Assembly (NCBI RefSeq): GCF_025154075.1 | Contig: NZ_JAOAMU010000001.1 | Span: 457,991-521,990, forward strand | Origin: Chryseobacterium herbae | GTDB taxonomy: Bacteria > Bacteroidota > Bacteroidia > Flavobacteriales > Weeksellaceae | Direction: 5' to 3' | Length of the DNA stretch: 64,000 nt | Part shown: one piece after another, positions 49,509-60,783 of the stretch | Layout of the letters: each line of letters begins with the position of its first letter | Numbering within the stretch: the stretch's first letter is position 1 | The notes under the pieces: model-generated | Databases searched by the model: none | What the model saw: the letters and a program-made list of their open reading frames with translations, nothing else | Told to the model about the DNA's origin: nothing | Translations under genes and position numbers: made by a program

Positions 49509-51440
49509 TTATGATTTTTTAATCAGACTGATTACCTGGTTTTCACTTTTTGAAGCGGTACCCCAAATCTGTTTAAATGCAGGATAATATTCTTTAGGAT
49601 AATCCGGACTTACAATTTTTGTTGTGGAGGTAACTTCCAGCTTATTTCCTTTCTGCTCGGCAACATAGCTGTACTCTATTTCTTTATCCTGGGTAACAAT
49701 TTTTTTACTTTTAGGCATGCTTTCTATGACATAGCCGTCCGGTATTTCCAGAATTACTTTTTTCACTTTAGTATATGCAGATATAAAGTCTATAGGATAT
49801 TTTCTCTCCTCTGTCTGGTCAAATTCATTAGAATTTTTGTTCAGGAAAAGCATTGGATTGATGATCATTTTTTTTCCTACTCGATCAATCATATTGTCTG
49901 AAGAGAATTTCATGGTACTTTCAAAATCTCCGTTTTCCAAAATTTTCGAATCAATGCCTGCAAAATCTATTGAAAAGTTGTCTTTATACTGTTTTTTGTA
50001 TTTTTCAGCATTTTCATCATAACTTTCTTTAGCAAACATCGCATACGTACCGGTATCTTTATCAGAATATTTCCCGGAAATGCTTCCATCTTCATTGATT
50101 TTTGCTTCGGCTGTAAGATAATTAAAACTTGATGACAAGTTGGGCATCTGTATATGTAGTATTTTCTCTTTTGCGATCAAAATACCGTATTCATTCCAGT
50201 CTCTAGGCGGAAGATTGTTTGCAGAAGACTGTTTTGAGGTAGCATCATATAGCTGATAGCTGTCTTTTATTCTAACGGCAGCAATCACAAAGTTGGCACT
50301 ATTCACACTTGGCGAAGCCAAATTGATAAGACCGTGGTCTACCGTGGAAATAATTAGCGGATCTGCCTTAAGTCCTGCTTCTCTCAACATGGTGACCAAA
50401 AAGAGATTAATTTCAGCGGCATTTCCTGTTTTGGTTTCCAACAGCTTTTTGATTCCTTCATCTGTAGATATGCCTCTGTCCTTATTCCAGATGAATGTAT
50501 TTTTCACATATTCAAAAATGGCATCCGCCTTTTCTTTTTCAGATTTCATCTCTGAAACTGTTGCAGGAATACGTTCTTTAGCAAGTTTTGTTCTTTTCAA
50601 TTCATCTCCGAAATCATTACTGAGGTAAAGCTTATCCTTGATTTCATCCCATGATGAAGAGTACATTTGTAGCTTTGAGAATAAGGTGGAGTGAAGTTCT
50701 GCACTTATTTTTGTCCGGTAGTTTTTGTCGTTTTTAATAAATTTTTCAGTTTTGAATCCTTTCAGATTTTCATATCCGAACCTGTATGTTTTATAATCCA
50801 GTCCATACATTGCCCTTTCTTCTATTTCTCTATATTTTGGGACTAATGATCCTGTATAATTTACATTGTAAGATATATTCACCGGTGTATCCAGAATATA
50901 TTCCGTGTACAAAGATGGTACATCTGTTTCTATCACCACCTGCGGAACAGAATATAAAAACGGAGATAAAATCGCGTACTGATATTCAATAACGGATCCG
51001 TTCTTTACATTGGGAAAAGCAAATTTATTGATAGTCACAAACTTACTTTCTTTACTTTTATATTTTGAGCTTTTATCCACTTTTGTGGCTACAGAAGCAC
51101 CATTCTCAAGGTTATAGGTAAATGCTTTTATCTTTTCCAATGTTTCTCTTTCCGAGCTCAGATAAAGCGGAATTTCAAGGTTCAGCCATTCTTCCGCCTT
51201 ATCTTTATCATAGATTTTAACTCTGCTGAAAACGCTTTTACGGAGGTTTCCGGTAGCAGGATCAATATTAAAATGCACTGATCTGTATAAAATCTCGGCA
51301 GGAGCATTTTCATCCAGCAAAGATTTTGGTTTGGTAAGATCTGCATCGTTAAATTTAGGCGGATCCAGAAATTCATGTTTCTGACCGTTTACATAGGTCA
51401 AAATCCCGGAACAGAAAGCTATCAATAATGCTTTTTTCAT
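49509..51440 (-). CDS. DUF3857/transglutaminase-fold secreted protein, catalytic residues lost (paralogue 1)
   Basis: 643 aa, with signal peptide MKKALLIAFCSGILTYVNGQ. DUF3857 occupies ~50-240 and a transglutaminase-like fold ~290-410. Where active members have G-D-Cys, it has G-N-A (residues 339-341, TKTGNAAEINLF), and the catalytic His is Phe (SANFVIAAV); LYDAT keeps the acid. It is therefore probably a pseudo-enzyme or binding protein. Closely similar to the gene at 53387-55309 and less so to the middle gene (8 bp gap). All three lie in one minus-strand cluster. Confidence 0.88.
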   Translation of the reverse strand: MKKALLIAFCSGILTYVNGQKHEFLDPPKFNDADLTKPKSLLDENAPAEILYRSVHFNIDPATGNLRKSVFSRVKIYDKDKAEEWLNLEIPLYLSSERETLEKIKAFTYNLENGASVATKVDKSSKYKSKESKFVTINKFAFPNVKNGSVIEYQYAILSPFLYSVPQVVIETDVPSLYTEYILDTPVNISYNVNYTGSLVPKYREIEERAMYGLDYKTYRFGYENLKGFKTEKFIKNDKNYRTKISAELHSTLFSKLQMYSSSWDEIKDKLYLSNDFGDELKRTKLAKERIPATVSEMKSEKEKADAIFEYVKNTFIWNKDRGISTDEGIKKLLETKTGNAAEINLFLVTMLREAGLKADPLIISTVDHGLINLASPSVNSANFVIAAVRIKDSYQLYDATSKQSSANNLPPRDWNEYGILIAKEKILHIQMPNLSSSFNYLTAEAKINEDGSISGKYSDKDTGTYAMFAKESYDENAEKYKKQYKDNFSIDFAGIDSKILENGDFESTMKFSSDNMIDRVGKKMIINPMLFLNKNSNEFDQTEERKYPIDFISAYTKVKKVILEIPDGYVIESMPKSKKIVTQDKEIEYSYVAEQKGNKLEVTSTTKIVSPDYPKEYYPAFKQIWGTASKSENQVISLIKKS

Positions 51441-51448
51441 ACTTATGT

Positions 51449-53341
51449 TTAAATTTTAGTTATTAATATTTTAGAATTGTCCGTATTCATGGTTTTTTTA
51501 CGGAAACTCACATAGTCGTTGTATTTCTCTTTTGGAAATATGCCTTTGTTTATTTTAATGAAACGGTTCACTTTTACTGATTCTCCGTTTTTCACAAGCG
51601 TAAGTTTGTAGGTTCCAAATTCAGAATTGATCGTCACATTTTGTGGAACTTCGTCTATTTTATAATTTTTTGGAAGTACAAAATCTATTTCATATTCATC
51701 CTCAAAAGACTGTCCTATTTCAAAAGGAAGCTCTCTGTTTTCATCAGCTTTGTAATGACTGTTAGAAAAAATAGGTACAGCTCTGAATATCAAGCTTTCT
51801 CCCGTAGATTTGGAATAATTATTAGCTTTAAAATCCATATTGAATTTTACAACAGCATTATCTTTATCATTCACAAAGTCTTTCATTTCCACTTTCTCAA
51901 AATTCAGAACATCAAATCTGCTTTTCATAGATTCAATTCTTTCTTTGGGTGACAAATAAGCATATGATAAATTACTGTCATACTGACTTCCGGTATATGC
52001 AAACTGGCCTTCTCCTTTTATGGTACTGTCTTCACTCAGGGTAATTTTTAAGATCTGCTTCTCTCTGTTTTGTTCCGCAGTATAGGTCGGTGTATTGATA
52101 AGTTCAATTCCTTTTTTGGTTACAGCAAGCACATTTCTGTCTGCAGTACTATAACCCAGATGATTAAAAGCAATCTGCTGGGAAGTATTTTCCAACCAGA
52201 TATTTCCCTTTTCAGTAGGAACCATCAAAATGGCGTGATTTCCGCCCATCGCTGGAAAGTCAGGATCAAAAGAAACCTGAGATGCGCTGGAATTGATGAC
52301 ACAGTAATTAGATGGAATTCCGGCCTCATTCAACAGGGTTTTCATGTAATTAGTAAGTCCTTTACAGTCTCCATATCCTTTTTTATGCACTTCATCCGGA
52401 AGCATGGGTAGCCATCCGCCTATTCCCAATCCTACGAATATATACCTGGTTTTTGTCTGCATATACTGGTAGAGTTTTTTGACTTTTTCCTCGGTTGAAC
52501 CTTCTAACTTTAAGGCAGCCACCTCAGCCTTAATAGCAGGGGTAGATGCAGAAACCGGCTCTACGAGATTGGTATAATACCAGGTTCCGAAATCTGTCCA
52601 GTTATTCAAAGTCCCTTGTTTTCCTTCCAGATTGAATTTAGCTAATGCAAAACTTACTTTCGGTAAAATTTTTACAGGCTGTGGAAGCATCTGGGCATCA
52701 TCAATAGCCGGAACATTTTTATAGGAATATGTTTTTTCACTTCCGTTATCAGTTGTCAGTACGGAAGTATAGTCATATTTTGAAGGATACGTTTTGGTTC
52801 TGAGCTCGATCCCTGATTTATTGATTATTTTAAACTGCGCTTCTTCAAGAGATATATTGGGCGAAGAAAATGGTACAAAATCAGGAATGAAAATGGTATT
52901 ATCATTGGTGATCTGATAAGAAAAATCAATGGTATACGGGTAATAAGCCGAAGTGTATGACAACCCCAAAATCCTGTTATCAGAATAAAAAACGCCCTGT
53001 GTATTGTTTGCAAAATCACCGAAATCAGATTTGGAAAAACTTTTCACCTTTTTTCCGGCCTCATCATAAACAGTAACCTTCACATCTGAAACATTATCTC
53101 CTTTTTGATAAGGTATATAAATCAAAGCTTTAGAGTCACCATCTTTATTTAAAACGGTCGTTACTGTATTGAACTGGTATTTAATTTCATCAATTTTATT
53201 AATTTGAGCCGTGGTAAAATCTTTTCTGATGACTACATCAGCATTTTTCTTTAAATTTTCAGGAATGGCAGATGCCGGATACGTTTGGGCAAAATATATC
53301 GAGGCGGTAGATAAAGCCCCTAGAATTAATATTTTCATCAT
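51449..53341 (-). CDS. DUF3857/transglutaminase-like secreted protein, intact active site (paralogue 2)
   Basis: 630 aa; signal peptide MMKILILGALSTASIYFAQ. DUF3857 domain ~40-230, transglutaminase-like domain ~275-395 with Cys326 in KKGYGDCKGLTNYMKTLL, His369 in GGNHAILMV and an acidic residue in WLENTSQQ. The C-terminal part is a beta-rich domain. Cross-linking or peptidase-type activity outside the cytoplasm is inferred from the fold. It lies between two paralogues with degenerate active sites. Confidence 0.9.
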   Translation of the reverse strand: MMKILILGALSTASIYFAQTYPASAIPENLKKNADVVIRKDFTTAQINKIDEIKYQFNTVTTVLNKDGDSKALIYIPYQKGDNVSDVKVTVYDEAGKKVKSFSKSDFGDFANNTQGVFYSDNRILGLSYTSAYYPYTIDFSYQITNDNTIFIPDFVPFSSPNISLEEAQFKIINKSGIELRTKTYPSKYDYTSVLTTDNGSEKTYSYKNVPAIDDAQMLPQPVKILPKVSFALAKFNLEGKQGTLNNWTDFGTWYYTNLVEPVSASTPAIKAEVAALKLEGSTEEKVKKLYQYMQTKTRYIFVGLGIGGWLPMLPDEVHKKGYGDCKGLTNYMKTLLNEAGIPSNYCVINSSASQVSFDPDFPAMGGNHAILMVPTEKGNIWLENTSQQIAFNHLGYSTADRNVLAVTKKGIELINTPTYTAEQNREKQILKITLSEDSTIKGEGQFAYTGSQYDSNLSYAYLSPKERIESMKSRFDVLNFEKVEMKDFVNDKDNAVVKFNMDFKANNYSKSTGESLIFRAVPIFSNSHYKADENRELPFEIGQSFEDEYEIDFVLPKNYKIDEVPQNVTINSEFGTYKLTLVKNGESVKVNRFIKINKGIFPKEKYNDYVSFRKKTMNTDNSKILITKI

Positions 53342-53386
53342 TGCAGTTAAGTTTTTACGAGATAATTTATTAAATAATTTTGATCA

Positions 53387-55309
53387 CTATTTTTTTTCCA
53401 GCGTGATCACCTGGTTTTCAAAATCTGATATAGCTTTCCATATCTGTTTGAAAAAAGGATAGTATTCTTTAGGATAATTTTGGCTTGCGACATTTACTTT
53501 TGAGGTAATTATTATCTTATTTCCGGTAGTTTCAACCTTGTACGTATAAGATATTTCCTTATCATCCGTAGCCATTTTTTTATCTTTGGGAAGACTTAAA
53601 ATCTTATAATTCTCAGGAATGACCAGTTCAATTCTCTTTTCTTTTTCAAAGGCAGAGATAAAATCAATCTGATTCTTTCTTGCTTCAGGCTGGTCAAAAG
53701 ATTCACTTTTCGTATTCAGAAATAATACAGGATTAATAACTACTTTATTTCCAACAACATCCATAAAACTATTACCGGAAAAAGCCATCTGAGACTCGAA
53801 ATCACCATTCTCAAGAAGTTTAGACTCTACCTCCTTGATATCCGCATTGTAGTTGGAAGCAAAAGACTGGTTGTATTTATCTTTACTGGTATCGAACTCA
53901 TCATAGGATTCTATGGCAAACATTCCATGATCTTTCTGTAAAAATGTTCCTTTTATGGTTGAATTTTCAATATCCAGGCTGGCTTTGATGATCTGTTCTT
54001 TTTTGCTGATATTCGTATTGGAATAGGACAGGTCTGTTCCTTTATTTTTTTCAAGAAGGATTCCAAAGTCATTCCAGTCCCTTTCCGGAAGAATATTTGC
54101 TTTTGAACTAAAAGAAGTCGCATCATAAAAATAGATCTGATTCTCAATTTTAACGGATGCCAACAAGAAATTAAAATACCTGAGACTTGGTGAAGCGATA
54201 TTCAGAATTCCATTATCTACGGTAGAAATCAAAAGTGGATTGGCTTCAATACCTGCATTTCTTAAAAGCATAATCAGAAGGAGATTAATTTCTGCACTGT
54301 TTCCGGCTTTCGTCTTTATAAGCTGTTTAAGGCTTTGGGAGGTCAGTATGGCATCTTCTCTGTTCCATTTATAATGATCTTTTACAAAATTGAAAATTTT
54401 ATCTGCTTTTTCTACGGAGCCGTAGCCCGTTTTAATTTTTTCCGGAAGTAGGTCATTCACATTACTCCTCAAAAATCCACCAAAATCATCACTTTTATCC
54501 AGCTGCTTTGCCACTTCGTTCCAATCCTTGGAATCAAAATAACTAAAATAGGTTCCTGAATATTTCTTTAATTCCGGCTTTACTTTCCCACGATATCGGT
54601 CCACATTCTTTACAAACTTTTCTTTCTGAACCGATTTTATATTTTCGTATCCAAAACGAAATACATTATACAGCGCACCAAAACGGTCTTCTATACTTGA
54701 AACATGATATTTAGGCGTTGTAATAGACCCCGTATTATTAAAATGGTAGGCCAGACGGTCATCCGGATATTCCAGATTATATTCCTGATAGATCACAGGA
54801 ATATTATACTCAAGAAAATAATTCAGATTGACTACATTTTTGGTCACCAATTTATAGCTGTATTCAATGATTGACCCATCCAGAATATTGGGAACCGCAA
54901 GTTTATAGATTTTCAGACCTTTGGTGAAGTTTTCTTTCAGCTGCTCTTTTTTATCTATTGAAATCTTATCTACTTTGTTATTGGCCAGGTTATAGATTTT
55001 TACATCATATTTTTCCAGCTTATCTTCAGAAAACAGAGGGATTTCAATATTCAGCCATTCTTCCGCATTCTTTTTATCATAGATCTTGATCTTTGAATAA
55101 TACTCCTTTTCTACCGTACCATCCGCCAAAAAATTATACCGAACAGAATTATAAAGTATTTCTGCGGGTGCTGTTTTTTCTATCAGTGAATTTGTTTTTT
55201 TTAGATCAGCTTCATCAAAAGCAGGCTGAACCAGAAATTTATGCTGTGTAAAAAATAGATTAAAGGCTAAACAGCAGATTGCTGTATTAAGTTTGCTGCT
55301 AATTCTCAT
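53387..55309 (-). CDS. DUF3857/transglutaminase-fold secreted protein, catalytic residues lost (paralogue 3)
   Basis: 640 aa, with a signal-like N-terminus (MRISSKLNTAICCLAFNLFFTQ). Same domain order as paralogue 1 and clearly its closest relative (FLVQPAFDEADLKKTNSLIEKTAPAEILYNSVRYN, compare FLDPPKFNDADLTKPKSLLDENAPAEILYRSVHFN). The active-site Cys is replaced by Ser (TKAGNSAEINLLL) and the His by Phe (YFNFLLAS). Its start overlaps the stop of a 38-codon frame (ATGA), suggesting translational coupling. Gap to paralogue 2 is 45 bp. Confidence 0.88.
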   Translation of the reverse strand: MRISSKLNTAICCLAFNLFFTQHKFLVQPAFDEADLKKTNSLIEKTAPAEILYNSVRYNFLADGTVEKEYYSKIKIYDKKNAEEWLNIEIPLFSEDKLEKYDVKIYNLANNKVDKISIDKKEQLKENFTKGLKIYKLAVPNILDGSIIEYSYKLVTKNVVNLNYFLEYNIPVIYQEYNLEYPDDRLAYHFNNTGSITTPKYHVSSIEDRFGALYNVFRFGYENIKSVQKEKFVKNVDRYRGKVKPELKKYSGTYFSYFDSKDWNEVAKQLDKSDDFGGFLRSNVNDLLPEKIKTGYGSVEKADKIFNFVKDHYKWNREDAILTSQSLKQLIKTKAGNSAEINLLLIMLLRNAGIEANPLLISTVDNGILNIASPSLRYFNFLLASVKIENQIYFYDATSFSSKANILPERDWNDFGILLEKNKGTDLSYSNTNISKKEQIIKASLDIENSTIKGTFLQKDHGMFAIESYDEFDTSKDKYNQSFASNYNADIKEVESKLLENGDFESQMAFSGNSFMDVVGNKVVINPVLFLNTKSESFDQPEARKNQIDFISAFEKEKRIELVIPENYKILSLPKDKKMATDDKEISYTYKVETTGNKIIITSKVNVASQNYPKEYYPFFKQIWKAISDFENQVITLEKK

Positions 55310-55422
55310 ATACTCTTTTCAGTCATTAAAAAAGAATTAATTTTTACAGAACTGCACAGCATTATTTTTTCAGCATATACTGAGGCTTCATGTAAAGCTC
55401 CGAAAACTAATTTTTTCATCAT
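55306..55422 (-). pseudogene. 38-codon remnant of a DUF3857 paralogue 5' end (or coupled leader peptide)
   Basis: The frame MMKKLVFGALHEASVYAEK matches the signal peptide of paralogue 2 (MMKILILGALSTASIYFAQ) residue by residue over ~19 positions, then diverges and stops at TGA overlapping the ATG of paralogue 3 (ATGA). The cleavage motif is destroyed (AEK for AQT). It looks like the surviving 5' end of a deleted fourth copy, now acting at most as a translated leader for paralogue 3. Confidence 0.65.
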
Positions 55423-55429
55423 GGTTATT

Positions 55430-55646
55430 AAAATTGGGCAAAAATAATAAAATCTTAATAAATGTTAATTTTTTATTTTAATATAAATACGGATACTAAA
55501 GAAAAGCCTTCGTTATAGAAATCTGTTTATATTATGATTTAAACAATTTATATCTCTAAATAAGGATATTTTGTCATTTTTAAACTCAAATATTTTTAAA
55601 AATAATAATTTGTTAAATTTTCAAATTCTACAAAAAGACACAAAAA
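55430..55646. other. AT-rich intergenic region upstream of the DUF3857 cluster
   Basis: Mostly A and T; it presumably contains the minus-strand promoter of the cluster. No exact TAnnTTTG match was found and no repeat family was recognised. Confidence 0.4.
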
Positions 55647-55672
55647 AAAGACTTCATTTCTGAAGTCTTTTA
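55647..55672 (-). terminator. Terminator of DUF5684 gene
   Basis: Perfect 10-bp stem AAAGACTTCA (55647-55656) / TGAAGTCTTT (55661-55670), 4-nt loop, with a T8 tract on the minus-strand 3' side. Confidence 0.9.
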
Positions 55673-55688
55673 TCTATTTCTTTATTAA

Positions 55689-56114
55689 TTACTGATCATT
55701 TGGAATTCTGTTACTGTCATACTTATCACTGCTGAAAGCAAGAACAGGCACAAAAATGAACCCAAAGAAGAAAAGAAGAATGGTATAAACCGGAGTTTCT
55801 TTTCCAAAGGCTTTTGCCAATCTGTCATTTACCACCCATGAAGCAAATAAGTTCACAAAAGGAATCAGGAACAGGATGATCCACCAAATTGGTTTCTTAA
55901 CAATATCAAGCAGCACGATGATATTATAGATTGGGATAAAAGCTGCCCATGCATCTTCTCTTCCTGCTTTCTGAAATATTTTATACATACAGTATCCATA
56001 AAATAGATAAGCCAGCAATCCGAAAATCATAGAGCCCATTCCCAGTCCTGCAGCAGCGGCACCAGACATTGCGTCAGCCCCGTCATAAGGGTCTGTTTGT
56101 AAAAGAGTTAACAT
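55689..56114 (-). CDS. DUF5684 small membrane protein
   Basis: A 141 aa protein with three to four hydrophobic segments. KAGREDAWAAFIPIYNIIVLLDIVKKPIWW and FVNLFASWVVNDRLAKAFGKE are the characteristic DUF5684 blocks (about 30 and 21 residues). Function unknown. It lies just downstream of gyrB but beyond the gyrB terminator, so it is likely separately transcribed. Confidence 0.82.
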   Translation of the reverse strand: MLTLLQTDPYDGADAMSGAAAAGLGMGSMIFGLLAYLFYGYCMYKIFQKAGREDAWAAFIPIYNIIVLLDIVKKPIWWIILFLIPFVNLFASWVVNDRLAKAFGKETPVYTILLFFFGFIFVPVLAFSSDKYDSNRIPNDQ

Positions 56115-56148
56115 ATTATTATTTTTTATTGGTTTTCACCAAATATAG

Positions 56149-56179
56149 AAAAAGCTTCTAATAAATAGAAGCTTTTTTT
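56149..56179 (-). terminator. gyrB terminator
   Basis: Perfect 12-bp stem AAAAAGCTTCTA (56149-56160) / TAGAAGCTTTTT (56166-56177) after the gyrB stop. Confidence 0.9.
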
Positions 56180-56198
56180 CATATATTTTTAACAATAA

Positions 56199-58139
<1,941 letters not shown>

Positions 58140-58363
58140 TTAATAAATTTTGCCTAATGCAAAGACCTACAAATATCGTGATTTTTTTCGACTTATGAAA
58201 GTTAAAATATGTCAAAAAAGAGTAGAGTTTTTATCAAAACCAGAAGTCATGTTTTATCTAAAAAAGTTTAAAGTTATTACCTATTTCCCAAATAGCATCT
58301 GTATAAAATCATATTATACATCCGTATTTTATGCTTAAATTTATTTACTCAAAAGTTGATTAT

Positions 58364-59707
58364 ATGGATGATTTTATTGCAGCCCGCGCGCAGATGGCCC
58401 TCTCGCTGGGCTTTCATATCATTTTCGCCTGTGTGGGAATGGTGATGCCCTTTCTGATGGCCTTCGCTCACTGGAAATACCTTAAGACCAATAATGAAGT
58501 ATACAAAGGCCTTACAAAAGCCTGGAGCAAAGGAGTTGCGATTCTGTTTGCTACCGGTGCCGTTTCAGGAACCATGCTTTCTTTTGAGCTTGGACTTTTG
58601 TGGCCGGGATTTATGAAACATGCCGGACCCATCTTCGGAATGCCGTTTTCTCTTGAGGGAACCGCATTTTTTATTGAAGCCATTGCCATCGGGTTCTTTT
58701 TATATGGCTGGGAAAAATTCAATAAATGGTTCCATTGGTTTTGTGGATTTCTGGTAGGTCTTAGCGGACTGGCTTCCGGTATTCTTGTGGTTGCGGCTAA
58801 TGCATGGATGAATTCACCGACAGGTTTCGACTATATCAACGGACAATATTTAAATATAGATCCTATCAAAGCGATGTTTAATGATGCCTGGTTTCCACAG
58901 GCTCTTCATATGACGGTGGCTGCGTTCTGTGCGACAGGATTTGCCGTTGCAGGGGTTCACGCCTTTTTAATTATGAAGAAAAAGAATGTGGAATTTCATA
59001 CGAAAGCATTCAGAATTGCAGCCGGATTTGCTTTAATCGGAGCATTTGGAGCACCATTAAGTGGTGACGTAGCTGCTAAATCCGTTGCGGAAAGACAGCC
59101 TATCAAACTTGCTGCAATGGAAGCTCACTTTGAAACTGAAAAAGGAGCCCCGTTCATTATCGGCGGAATTCCTGACCAGGACAAAGGTGAAGTAAAATAT
59201 GCCATTAAAATTCCAAAAGTACTAAGCTTTTTGGTGAGCAATGATTTCAATCATGAAGTTAAAGGATTAAATGATTTCCCAAGAGACGAATGGCCGCCGG
59301 TAGCCGTTGTTCATTACGCTTTTCAGATTATGATCTTTTTCGGGGTGGTGATGATTATCATCGGAAGTATTTATCTGTATGCTTTCTTCTTTAAAAAGGA
59401 ATGGCTGACTAAAAACTGGCTTTTAAAGACCTTTCTGTTCGCTACTCCTTTCGGATATATCGCTCTGGAAGCAGGATGGACAGTGACCGAAGTGGGAAGA
59501 CAACCATGGATCATCTACGGAATTATGAAAACGGTAGATGCCGTGACCCCAATGCCGGGAATACAGTATTCTTTCTACTTCTTTACCGCTATTTTCGTGT
59601 CATTATCACTGATCATTATCTTCCTTTTAAAAAGACAGATCCAGATGGTACCTAAACTTTACGACCCTACAGACGCTCAGTTTAACGATAAAAACAAAAA
59701 ATCATGA
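58364..59707 (+). CDS. cydA: Cytochrome bd ubiquinol/menaquinol oxidase subunit I
   Basis: A 447 aa haem-bearing subunit of the high-affinity terminal oxidase. MDDFIAARAQMALSLGFHIIFAC carries the haem b595 His (~residue 18). GAVSGTMLSFELGLLWPGFM and the short Q-loop QPIKLAAMEAHFET bind quinol. The Q-loop is the short type. I chose ATG 58364, where relatives begin; ATG 58331 in the same frame would add 11 residues. Overlaps cydB by 4 bp (ATGA), so the two are co-translated. Confidence 0.95.
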   Translation: MDDFIAARAQMALSLGFHIIFACVGMVMPFLMAFAHWKYLKTNNEVYKGLTKAWSKGVAILFATGAVSGTMLSFELGLLWPGFMKHAGPIFGMPFSLEGTAFFIEAIAIGFFLYGWEKFNKWFHWFCGFLVGLSGLASGILVVAANAWMNSPTGFDYINGQYLNIDPIKAMFNDAWFPQALHMTVAAFCATGFAVAGVHAFLIMKKKNVEFHTKAFRIAAGFALIGAFGAPLSGDVAAKSVAERQPIKLAAMEAHFETEKGAPFIIGGIPDQDKGEVKYAIKIPKVLSFLVSNDFNHEVKGLNDFPRDEWPPVAVVHYAFQIMIFFGVVMIIIGSIYLYAFFFKKEWLTKNWLLKTFLFATPFGYIALEAGWTVTEVGRQPWIIYGIMKTVDAVTPMPGIQYSFYFFTAIFVSLSLIIIFLLKRQIQMVPKLYDPTDAQFNDKNKKS

Positions 59708-60708
59708 TCTACGTTGTAATAGGATTTCTATGGCTTTCTATCTGCCTGTATATCATTTTGGGCGGCGCTGATTTCGGAGCCGGAATTGTAGAGCTGTTCA
59801 CCCATAAAAAAGCCCGTCACAAAACCGAGGAGATCATGTATGAATCCATCGCGCCGGTATGGGAGGCTAATCATATGTGGCTGATCATCGCGATCGTGAT
59901 CCTTTTTGTAGGATTTCCTGAGATTTACACTACGATGTCCACCTACCTTCATATTCCTCTGGTTCTGATGCTTTTAGGCATTATCGCAAGAGGAACCGCT
60001 TTTACTTTCAGACATTATGATGCCGTGAAAGACAATATGCAGGTTTTATATACGCAGGTTTTCTATTATGCAAGTCTGCTGACACCGTTTTTCTTAGGAT
60101 TGATTGCTGCAGCAACGGTTTCACATTCCATCAATCCTGATGCAGTAGGATTTTTAGATTTATATATTTTCAGCTGGCTGAACTGGTTCGGTGTTTCTGT
60201 AGGTTTATTCACCGTATCATTATGCGCTTACCTGGCCTCGATATTTTCATTAAGAGAAACCCGTGATAAAGCTGATCTTACCCTGATGATCAAAAAATCC
60301 AGACAGACGATGGTTTTTGTAGTGGTCACAGGAATGCTGGTGTTTTTGACAGCTTATATTTCTGACATTCCTCTTGTGATGTGGGTATTTTCAAAACCGT
60401 TGGGAATTATGGCCATTTCCTTTGCAACAGTGGCTCTGGGACTGATCCTTCGTGCTCTGCATCGGCGAAAACTGCTTCCTGTACGGGCATTGGCAGGCTT
60501 TCAGATGGTGATGATTCTGATTGCAGCTACCTATCAGCATAATCCCGATATCATCCTGCTTGGAAACGGACAGCATCTTTCATTACTGGAACACATGGCT
60601 CCGCCAAAAACCATTAATGCTCTGGGTTGGGCACTCATGCTCGGTTCTTTGTTTATTCTTCCGTTTTTATTTTATCTGATGGCTTCATTCAGTAAGCAGA
60701 GAAAGTAA
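59704..60708 (+). CDS. cydB: Cytochrome bd oxidase subunit II
   Basis: A 334 aa membrane subunit with ~8-9 TM segments. LGGADFGAGIVELF near the start and EAIAPVWEANHMWLI-like sequence (ESIAPVWEANHMWLI) are conserved. It pairs with CydA to reduce O2 while oxidising menaquinol. No cydX-like small frame or cydCD transporter genes follow. A strong convergent terminator separates it from lysS. Confidence 0.95.
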   Translation: MIYVVIGFLWLSICLYIILGGADFGAGIVELFTHKKARHKTEEIMYESIAPVWEANHMWLIIAIVILFVGFPEIYTTMSTYLHIPLVLMLLGIIARGTAFTFRHYDAVKDNMQVLYTQVFYYASLLTPFFLGLIAAATVSHSINPDAVGFLDLYIFSWLNWFGVSVGLFTVSLCAYLASIFSLRETRDKADLTLMIKKSRQTMVFVVVTGMLVFLTAYISDIPLVMWVFSKPLGIMAISFATVALGLILRALHRRKLLPVRALAGFQMVMILIAATYQHNPDIILLGNGQHLSLLEHMAPPKTINALGWALMLGSLFILPFLFYLMASFSKQRK

Positions 60709-60729
60709 GATCTGGCTAAGGAAATAAAA

Positions 60730-60760
60730 AAACCGGTACAGAATGATTCTGTACCGGTTT
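60730..60760. terminator. Convergent terminator between cydB and lysS
   Basis: Palindrome of about 15 bp each side (60730-60744 with 60746-60760), core CCGGTACAGAAT, T-rich flanks on both strands. Confidence 0.9.
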
Positions 60761-60783
60761 ATATTTATTTTATATCGTAAAGC

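Noticed and set aside
58331..58363. Upstream ATG adding 11 residues to CydA
   Set aside because: The extra residues do not match the family, whose members begin at MDDFIAARAQ; kept only as an alternative.
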